Of a stretch of 63,585 bases of DNA, positions 57,429 to 63,585 are shown in pieces. The notes under the pieces are model-generated. The model did no database searches and was not told the origin of the DNA. It saw only the letters and a list, made by a program, of their open reading frames with translations. Origin of the DNA: SHVO01 sp041919675 (GTDB taxonomy: Bacteria > Pseudomonadota > Alphaproteobacteria > Rhodospirillales > Rhodospirillaceae); assembly GCA_041919675.1 (NCBI GenBank), contig JAYRTJ010000007.1, forward strand, positions 1 through 63,585, written 5' to 3'. Position 1 is the first letter of the stretch. Each line of letters starts with the position of its first letter. A program made the translations under genes and the position numbers.

Positions 57429-57902
57429 GCTTGAGGATCCCCTTCAAGAAAGGCGTGCGGTCGAAAATGCGGCCGCCCGCATGGCATTGCTGCCGACGGT
57501 GGTGATTGCACGGCATTTCTCATGAGCGCCGAAGCGACCCATCGAAGGCCAGATGCGATTTCGAGTGTTGCTCCTTCCGCCCGTGGCACATCCTTCCCAC
57601 GGCGCGGCTTTAGAACTCCCTATTAATAGAATGACCGGTCGGGAAAAGAATATCAAGCGCGGGCGACCCGCTACGACCGATCCTCGCCGCGATTTGAAGC
57701 AACATGTGTCATTTCTGACAAACACTTTTTGCAAACGGCGAATAAGGCTGCATACGGCTTATGCAAATCGGATGCGGACCCGGCCTCTTTCGGCGCATAG
57801 CACGCAAAATGACCACCGAAATTAACCATTCTAAAAAGCATCCGGGCGCCGAGGCCTTTCGGCCCGGGCGCCCGGACTTCGAATCTTATCGCGCTACGGC
57901 AG
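57429..57902. other. Intergenic region between TBDR copies
   Basis: No credible gene lies here. The region is less GC-rich than its surroundings. It contains an ACCGGTCGG string (about 57,634-57,642) similar to that near paaG, within ATGACCGGTCGG, and CTCCCTATTAATAGA nearby, which may be part of the promoter for the TBDR at 57,428. At the other end is the terminator of the upstream receptor (57,842-57,875). Confidence 0.5.
57842..57875 (-). terminator. Intrinsic terminator after TBDR array copy 2
   Basis: Stem CCGGGCGCC / GGCGCCCGG with an internal GGCC/GGCC-type arm, followed on the minus strand by ATGCTTTTTAG. It sits 27 bases past the receptor stop. A very similar hairpin follows the next receptor upstream. 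Confidence 0.82.
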
Positions 57903-60821
57903 TTACATTTTGAACTTCACGCCCGCGCGGAAGACACGGCCGAGCACGTCATAAGCGCCGCCCGACGGGGCCGGCGCGAAGTCGAAGCTGGTGCCGCCCG
58001 GGCCCCTGACCGCGATCGAGGGATCACGGTTCGCGATATTGCGGACGTTGAAGAACAACTCGGCTTCGGCGGTGTCGGTCAGATTCATCGTGTAGCCCGC
58101 GTTGAAGTCGACGTAGAGCGCGGACGCGACGCTGTTGTCGTTGACCGTCTGCTTCACGGTGGTGGGCACCGGGCAGCCCGACGTGCATTCGATCCAGGTG
58201 GCGATATTCTTGCCGGCCGAGATCCAGCGGAAGGCAAAGCCGACGCTGATCGGATCGAGCGCATAGGACACCGTCGAGTTGATACGCCAGCTCGGCACAC
58301 CGCCGCCGCCGCCGCCGATCCCGGCGCCGGAACCGTTTACGCCGGCATACTGGATTTCGATATCGCCCGGGATGCCGCTGAAGGTCTTGTAGTCGAGGTA
58401 GTGCGTGGCCAGCATGCGCAGGCCCAGATTGCCGTCGAGCCCGTCACTCAAGTTGGACAGCGGCATCGAGTAGCTGGCTTCGATGTCCACCCCACGCGCC
58501 ATTTCGGTCGCGAAGTTCTGCGGCTGCACGGTGATTTCCAGTTGCTCGGCCGCGGTGCCGGTGCCGGTACGCACGACCGATTGGCAGGCGACGGTGTTGC
58601 CCGCCACGCAGAAGTTGATCAGATCCTGCGCGCCGATGCTGTTGACCGCGTCCTTGATCTTGATGCGGTAGTAGTCGATGGACGCGCTGAAGCCCGCCAG
58701 CCACGACGGCTGATAGACCACGCCGATACCGGTGTCGTCCGACTTCTCGGGGCCGAGGCCCGGATTGCCGCGCGTGGTGACCTGGCTGTTGATGGTGACC
58801 GCCGGGGTCTTGAACGTATCGAGCGAGGAACTGCGCGAGGTCGTGCCGGCCTGATAGAGGTCGACCAGAGTCGGCGAGCGGATGTTGCGCGATTGCGTGA
58901 TGCGGAAGCGCAGGTCGTCGAACGGCGACCAGCTCGCGCCCGCTTTCCACGTCACCACCGATCCGTAGGTGGAGTAGTGGGTGAAGCGTACGGCGTTGTT
59001 GAGGTCGAACGCGGCGGCCCAGCTTTCGTCCTTGGCCAGCGGGATCACGGTTTCGAGATAGAGATCGTGCACGGTGAAGGCGCCGGTGTAGGGCTGACCG
59101 GCGGCCTGGAACCAGATCGTCGGGTTCGCGATTTCTTCCGGATCGACCACCTGGCGCATCTTCTCGTGGCGGTATTCATAACCGAACGCCGTCGAGACCG
59201 GACCCGCCCACGTGGAGAACGGCTCGCCGGCGAAGTTGATCGCACCGACTTTTTGGTTGAGGCGCTGCAGGTTCCAGCCGTAGCGGCCCTGGAGGTAATC
59301 GACCGCGGCCTGGGTGTTCACGCCGATGCCGAACACGTTGTAGGGCACGCAGCCGTTGGCCGGGTTGGTGAGGGTCGAACGGCAGACGATCGCGCCCGTG
59401 GCCGGATTGCGGACCGCATCGACCGCCAGCGGATAGCGGGTGCGGTCGATCGCGCCGCGCGATTGCAGGGTGCCGAACATCTGGCCGACGCCGAGATGCG
59501 CGTCCCATTTCCAATCGGTTCCGCCCGCGTCGAAGCTGCCTTCGGCGCCCGTCAGGAAACGGAGCACGCGGCGGTCATAGACGGCGCGGAAGTTGTCGAG
59601 ATCCCAGTTGAGGGTGCCCATGGTGAAGGTGGTCACCGTCCCGTTGGGCTCCAGGCCCGGACGGAGCGAGGCCGGCAGGAACGCGTTATCGGTGGAGACG
59701 GTCAGGTTGCCCGGGAAGAAGTTCGGCGCGCCCGACGAGTAGGAGTAGAGGTGACCCCACGCGGCCTGAGCATAGACCGTCGTGTTATCGCTGACGTCAT
59801 AGCTTGCGCGCGTGAACACGTCCTGGCGGTTCTGCTGCGGCTGCGCCGCGGCGCCGCGCACCGAGATGACGTTGAGCGCGTCCCAGCTGCCGCCGCGCAT
59901 CAGCGCGCCGGTGTAAATATCGCCGTAGGCGATCTGATAGATCGAGCCGCCCGGGCCGAACGCGGTGCCCTTCAGCGGACCGGAGACGATGTTGCCGCCC
60001 CAGCTGGCGTTGCCGACCGCGACCTTATCGGTGCGGATGATGGCCGGCTGGCCGTTGCCCGCGACGAAGGCCGGGTTGTTGATGAAGCTGTAACCCTCGC
60101 GCGTCCAGGGACGGTCGAAAACCAGGAGGCCGTCGTCCCACACATGCTCGCCCGAAATAAGGAAGTGGCCGCGGCCGCCGGCGAACGCCGTTCCAAACGC
60201 GGCGTTGACCTTGTAGTTGGGCATATCGCCGTAGGTGGTGAGCCCGCCCGAGACTTCGCCCTTGAAACCGACGAAGTCCGTATCCAGCACGAAGTTGACG
60301 ACGCCCGAGAGCGCGTCGGAGCCGTACGCGGCGCTGGCGCCGCCGGTCACCACGTCCACGCGTTCGATCAGGTGCTGCGGAAGTTCGCTGACGTCCACCG
60401 CGCCGGTGAGGTTCGAGCCGACGGTGCGCTGGCCGTTGAGCAGCACCAGGGTGCGCGAGATGCCAAGACCGCGCAGCGAGAGCGCATTGATGGCCGATTG
60501 GCCGGAGGTCGTGTTGGTGGCCGAGGATTGCGGCGAGGCGCTGTTCATCACCGCCGGCAGCTGGTTGATCGCGTCCGCGAGGTTCGACGTGGCGGCGGTA
60601 TCGAGCTGCTCGATCCCGATGACCGAGACCGGCGTCGGCGCTTCGTAGCCGTCACGCACGACGCGCGTGCCGGTGACGACGATTTCGTCAACCGCGGCGG
60701 GCGCCTGTGCTTGCTGCGCCTGCGCGAAGGCCGCGCCGCTCAAGCATGTTGAACCGAGACACGCGAGCGTCAGGAGCGACAGCGCCGAACGCGAACGCGA
60801 AATACCACCAACCGATTTCAT
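57903..60821 (-). CDS. TonB-dependent receptor (tandem array copy 2)
   Basis: The protein has 972 residues from the ATG at 60,821, preceded by AAGGGAGAGAG. The frame is open further upstream to about 61,193 but there it overlaps the next receptor, so that extension is not used. Signal peptide ends near AAFAQ. The TonB box is DEIVVTGTR, then VVRDGYEAPTPVSVIG, plug and barrel with NIRSPTLVDLYQAG and a Gly-rich loop (GAGIGGGGGGVPSW). It ends FRAGVKFKM. It lies 83 bases after the preceding receptor. Confidence 0.95.
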   Translation of the reverse strand: MKSVGGISRSRSALSLLTLACLGSTCLSGAAFAQAQQAQAPAAVDEIVVTGTRVVRDGYEAPTPVSVIGIEQLDTAATSNLADAINQLPAVMNSASPQSSATNTTSGQSAINALSLRGLGISRTLVLLNGQRTVGSNLTGAVDVSELPQHLIERVDVVTGGASAAYGSDALSGVVNFVLDTDFVGFKGEVSGGLTTYGDMPNYKVNAAFGTAFAGGRGHFLISGEHVWDDGLLVFDRPWTREGYSFINNPAFVAGNGQPAIIRTDKVAVGNASWGGNIVSGPLKGTAFGPGGSIYQIAYGDIYTGALMRGGSWDALNVISVRGAAAQPQQNRQDVFTRASYDVSDNTTVYAQAAWGHLYSYSSGAPNFFPGNLTVSTDNAFLPASLRPGLEPNGTVTTFTMGTLNWDLDNFRAVYDRRVLRFLTGAEGSFDAGGTDWKWDAHLGVGQMFGTLQSRGAIDRTRYPLAVDAVRNPATGAIVCRSTLTNPANGCVPYNVFGIGVNTQAAVDYLQGRYGWNLQRLNQKVGAINFAGEPFSTWAGPVSTAFGYEYRHEKMRQVVDPEEIANPTIWFQAAGQPYTGAFTVHDLYLETVIPLAKDESWAAAFDLNNAVRFTHYSTYGSVVTWKAGASWSPFDDLRFRITQSRNIRSPTLVDLYQAGTTSRSSSLDTFKTPAVTINSQVTTRGNPGLGPEKSDDTGIGVVYQPSWLAGFSASIDYYRIKIKDAVNSIGAQDLINFCVAGNTVACQSVVRTGTGTAAEQLEITVQPQNFATEMARGVDIEASYSMPLSNLSDGLDGNLGLRMLATHYLDYKTFSGIPGDIEIQYAGVNGSGAGIGGGGGGVPSWRINSTVSYALDPISVGFAFRWISAGKNIATWIECTSGCPVPTTVKQTVNDNSVASALYVDFNAGYTMNLTDTAEAELFFNVRNIANRDPSIAVRGPGGTSFDFAPAPSGGAYDVLGRVFRAGVKFKM

Positions 60822-60846
60822 GAATACTCTCTCCCTTGTGTTTATA

Positions 60847-60878
60847 CGGGCGCCGGGGCGTTTCGGCCCGGGCGCCCG
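60847..60878 (-). terminator. Hairpin after TBDR array copy 1
   Basis: Stem CGGGCGCC (60,847-60,854) / GGCGCCCG (60,871-60,878), with an inner sequence nearly the same as the hairpin at 57,842. On the minus strand TATAAACAC follows, so the T run is weak; read-through to the next receptor is likely. Confidence 0.6.
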
Positions 60879-60904
60879 CACGTAAGTCTTGAATCTTGCC
60901 GTCG

Positions 60905-63585
60905 TTACATCTTGAATTTCACGCCCGCGCGGAACACGCGGCCGAGAACGTCGTAGTTGCCGCCGGCGGGCGTCGGGGCGAAGTCGAAGCTCGAACCGCC
61001 CGGACCGCGCACCGCAATCGCCGGATCGGCGTTGGCGATGTTGCGGATGTTGAGGAACAACTCGGTCTCCGCGGTGTCCGTCAGCGCCAGCTTGTAGGCG
61101 GCGTTGAAGTCGACGTACATCGCGCTCTTGACGTGGTTGTCGCTGACGGTCAGCAGCTGCGGCGAAAGGCCCGTCGGGCAACCCGACGTACACTCGACGT
61201 TGGTGACCTGGTTGATCCCCGACGAGATCCAGCGGAACGCGAAGCCGACGTTGATCGGATCGAGCGCGTACTGGATGGACGAGTTGATGCGCCAGCTCGG
61301 CACGCCGCTGCCGCCGCCGCCGAGACCGCCGCCCGAGCCGTTCACGCCGGCGTAATCGAACACGAGCTGGTTCGGGATGCCGGTGTTGACCACGTAGTCG
61401 ATGAAGTGGGTGGCGAGGAAACGCAGGCCGAGATTGCCGTCGAGGCCGTCGGAGAGGTTCGAGAGCGGCATGGAGTAGCTCGCTTCGAAGTCGATCCCCT
61501 TCGCGGTTTCAGTGGCGAAGTTCTGCGGCTGAACCGCGATCTTGATGACCGCCGACGCGCCGCTGCCTTCACGCGTGAAGGCGGAGCACGCGGTCTGATT
61601 GCCCTGGAAGCACAGGTTCATGATGTCCTGCGTGCCGGGGAGGTTCACCGCGTCCTTGATCTTGATGCGGTAGTAATCGACCGAGGCGCTGAAGCCCGGG
61701 AACCAGCCCGGCTGATAGACCACGCCGATCCCCGTATCGGCGGACTTTTCAGGACCGAGGTTCGGGTTGCCGCGCGTGGTGAATTCGGTGTTCGCGGCGA
61801 TGTTGCCGTTGAACGGATCGGTCAACGTACTGCGCGAGGTGGAACCGGCCTGGTACAGGTCAACCAGCGTCGGCGAGCGGATGTTGCGCGACTGAGTCAC
61901 GCGGAAGCGCAGGTCGTCGAACGGATTGTAGGTGGCGCCGGCTTTCCACGTGGCGACCCAGCCGTAGGTGGAGTAGTGCGTGGCGCGCACGGCGGCGTTC
62001 AGGTCGAGCGCCGTGGCCCAGCTTTCGTCCTTCGCCAGCGGCACCACGGTTTCGGCGAAGAAGTCGTTCACCTTGAAGGCGCCGGTGTAAGGCTGGCCGG
62101 CGGCCTGGAACCAGATCGTCGGGATCGCCTGTTCTTCCGGGTCGGTGATCTGGCGCATCTTTTCCTGGCGCCATTCGTAACCGACGGCGAGCGAGACCGG
62201 GCCGGCCCACGTCGAGACAGGCTCGCCGGTGAAGCTCAAGGCCGCGACCTTCTGATTGAGGCGCTGCACGTTCCAGCCGTAGCGGCCCTGCAGATAATCG
62301 ACCGCGGCCTGGCTGTTCACGCCCAGACCGAACGGATTGTAGGGCACGCAGCCGTTGGCCGGATTGGTGAGGGTCGAACGGCAGACGATGGCGCCCGTCG
62401 CGGCGTTGCGCACGGCATCGATGGCGAGCGCGTAGCGCGTGGTGTCCATCGCGCCGATGGACTTCAGCGCGCCGAAGGCCTGGCCGACGCTGAAGTAGGC
62501 GTCCCACTTCCAGTCCGTATCGCCGGCATTGAAGCTGCCGTTGGCGCCGCTCAGGAAACGCAGAACGCGGCGATCGTACACGGCGTGGAAGTTGTCGAGA
62601 TCCCAGTTGAGGGTGCCCATGGTGAAGGTCGAGCCCGCCGCCGCCAGGGTCGGACGCAGCGAGTCCGGCAGGAAGGCGTTATCGACGTTCAGCACCAGGT
62701 TGCCCGGGCGGAAGTTCGGCGCGCCCGAGGAGTAGGAGTACAGGTGCGCCCACGCGGCCTGCGCGTAGACATTGATATCGTCCGTGACGTCATAGCTCAC
62801 GCGCGTGAACACGTCCTGGCGGTTCTGGCGCGGCTGCGCCGCGACGCCGCGCACCGAGACGACGTTCTGCGCATCCCAGCTGCCGCCGCGCATCAGCGCG
62901 CCGGCGACGATGTCACCATAGGCGAGCTGATAGATGCTGCCGCCCGGACCGAACGACGTCCCCTTCAGCGGACCGGAAACGATCGTGCCGCCCCAGCTGG
63001 CGTTGCCGATGGACACTTGCGTGGTGCGCAAGAGAGCGGGTTGGCCGTTGGTCGGCGTGTAGGCCGGGTTGTTGATGTAGCTGTGGCCTTCGCGGGTCCA
63101 CGGACGATCATAGACGATGAGGCCGTCGTCCCATGCATGCTCGCCGTACATCATGAAGTGGCCGCGGCCGCCGGAGAACGGCGTGCCGTACGCGGCGTTG
63201 ATCTTGTAGTTCGGCACGTCCCCATATGTCGTGAGACCGCCGGAGACTTCGGCCTTCATGCCGGTGAAGTCCGTATCGAGCACGAAGTTGACGACGCCCG
63301 AGAGCGCGTCCGAACCATAAGCGGCCGAAGCGCCGCCCGTCACAACGTCAACGCGCTCGATGAGGCTCTGCGGCAGTTCGCTGATATCGACCGCGCCGGT
63401 CAAATTCGAACCGACGGTGCGCTGGCCGTTGAGGAGCACCAGGGTACGCGAGATGCCCAGACCGCGCAGCGAGAGGCCGTTGATGGCCGCCTGGCCCGAC
63501 GTGGTGTTGGCCGCCGACGATTGCGGCGAGGCGCTGTTCACGAGGGTCGGGAGCTGGTTGATCGCGTCCGCGAGGTTCGACGTGG
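60905..63585 (-). CDS. TonB-dependent receptor, 5' end beyond window (array copy 1)
   Basis: The visible 893 codons run from the plug (TSNLADAINQLPTLVNSASP) to the end FRAGVKFKM. The frame remains open to the window edge, so the signal peptide and TonB box lie outside. Plug and barrel sequence is very close to copies 2 and 3, with NIRSPTLVDLYQAG and a Gly-rich loop (GGGLGGGGSGVPSW). It is taken as an intact gene cut by the window rather than a pseudogene. Confidence 0.93.
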   Translation of the reverse strand, partial: TSNLADAINQLPTLVNSASPQSSAANTTSGQAAINGLSLRGLGISRTLVLLNGQRTVGSNLTGAVDISELPQSLIERVDVVTGGASAAYGSDALSGVVNFVLDTDFTGMKAEVSGGLTTYGDVPNYKINAAYGTPFSGGRGHFMMYGEHAWDDGLIVYDRPWTREGHSYINNPAYTPTNGQPALLRTTQVSIGNASWGGTIVSGPLKGTSFGPGGSIYQLAYGDIVAGALMRGGSWDAQNVVSVRGVAAQPRQNRQDVFTRVSYDVTDDINVYAQAAWAHLYSYSSGAPNFRPGNLVLNVDNAFLPDSLRPTLAAAGSTFTMGTLNWDLDNFHAVYDRRVLRFLSGANGSFNAGDTDWKWDAYFSVGQAFGALKSIGAMDTTRYALAIDAVRNAATGAIVCRSTLTNPANGCVPYNPFGLGVNSQAAVDYLQGRYGWNVQRLNQKVAALSFTGEPVSTWAGPVSLAVGYEWRQEKMRQITDPEEQAIPTIWFQAAGQPYTGAFKVNDFFAETVVPLAKDESWATALDLNAAVRATHYSTYGWVATWKAGATYNPFDDLRFRVTQSRNIRSPTLVDLYQAGSTSRSTLTDPFNGNIAANTEFTTRGNPNLGPEKSADTGIGVVYQPGWFPGFSASVDYYRIKIKDAVNLPGTQDIMNLCFQGNQTACSAFTREGSGASAVIKIAVQPQNFATETAKGIDFEASYSMPLSNLSDGLDGNLGLRFLATHFIDYVVNTGIPNQLVFDYAGVNGSGGGLGGGGSGVPSWRINSSIQYALDPINVGFAFRWISSGINQVTNVECTSGCPTGLSPQLLTVSDNHVKSAMYVDFNAAYKLALTDTAETELFLNIRNIANADPAIAVRGPGGSSFDFAPTPAGGNYDVLGRVFRAGVKFKM

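Larger units (their letters stand above)
54546..63585 (-). repeat. Tandem array of paralogous TBDR genes
   Basis: Three receptor genes (54,546-57,428; 57,903-60,821; 60,905 to window end) lie head to tail and share long stretches of near-identical DNA, for example the region encoding NIRSPTLVDLYQAG and the plug. The two upstream copies also share the GGGCGCC-type hairpin after each gene. This indicates tandem duplication of a gene-plus-terminator unit. The array continues beyond the window. Confidence 0.85.

Noticed and set aside
57444..57734. 96-codon minus-strand frame in the TBDR intergenic region
   Set aside because: No Shine-Dalgarno sequence, composition unlike the neighbours, and it overlaps the likely promoter region.
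58401..60752. 783-codon open frame antisense to a TBDR gene
   Set aside because: The minus-strand frame has a signal peptide, TonB box and barrel. The antisense frame is Arg/Ala/Val-rich, as expected from GC-biased codons. Similar shadows at 54,918-57,434 and 8,445-10,130 were rejected for the same reason.
60822..61193. N-terminal extension of TBDR copy 2
   Set aside because: The frame is open, but it overlaps the 3' end of the next receptor in another frame. A Shine-Dalgarno sequence and signal peptide fix the start at 60,821.
1..63585. tRNA/rRNA genes, CRISPR arrays, insertion sequences, prophage
   Set aside because: No cloverleaf-like sequence, spaced short repeats, transposase or integrase was noticed on either strand by eye; a covariance-model scan was not possible.

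Overview
The window is GC-rich, densely coded DNA from a Gram-negative bacterium, most likely an alphaproteobacterium. This placement is inferred from the several TonB-dependent receptors (TBDRs), the oxygen-dependent phenylacetate (paa) pathway, a beta-class glutathione S-transferase, cytochrome c', an HxlR regulator, Lrp/AsnC regulators, and one palindromic repeat of a type I recall from Rhizobiales genomes. I see no tRNA, rRNA, CRISPR array, insertion sequence, integrase or phage gene.

Layout. Positions 1-7,240 hold small secreted proteins, a subtilisin-like protease, a methyltransferase, a large Tat-exported protein of unknown family, a polysaccharide pyruvyl transferase and an Lrp/AsnC regulator. 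Positions 7,287-15,443 hold a TBDR, a three-gene operon (beta-propeller protein, 2-keto-4-pentenoate hydratase-like, quinone oxidoreductase), a divergent SDR with an altered active site, and an unknown exported protein. Positions 15,629-32,857 are a phenylacetate catabolism island. The minus-strand operon paaG-paaZ-paaK-paaFH diverges from paaI-paaJ and paaABCDE. These are followed on the minus strand by a fused E1 and an E2 of a 2-oxoacid dehydrogenase, paaY and a TetR (PaaR-like) regulator. An Lrp/AsnC gene diverges from E1 across two well-formed palindromes. Together the genes activate phenylacetate, epoxidise and open the ring, and carry out the beta-oxidation steps to acetyl-CoA and succinyl-CoA.

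Positions 32,858-36,457 hold an operon of nitronate monooxygenase, GST, GhrA-like reductase and Lrp, with a divergent HxlR regulator. The GhrA-like gene has no ATG, GTG or TTG start that gives full length and appears to start with CTG overlapping the upstream stop codon. Positions 36,660-39,627 hold an apparent lipid operon (PmtA-like methyltransferase, LtaS-like sulfatase-fold membrane enzyme, YegS-like lipid kinase). Positions 39,750-49,997 hold a TBDR, then a locus that looks phosphate-regulated: a TBDR, PhoD phosphatase and 2OG-Fe(II) oxygenase diverge from a Tat-exported phospholipase C. The shared intergenic region carries two opposed arrays of 7-bp TCAC repeats at an 11-bp period (PhoB-box-like). 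A cytochrome c' follows. Positions 50,100-63,585 hold an AceE-like protein, a lipoprotein amidase and a tandem array of three closely related TBDRs, the last cut by the window end.

Start codons were moved from the longest open frame where a Shine-Dalgarno sequence or signal peptide decides; each entry says so. Functions come from motifs and family recognition by eye. No database search was run.
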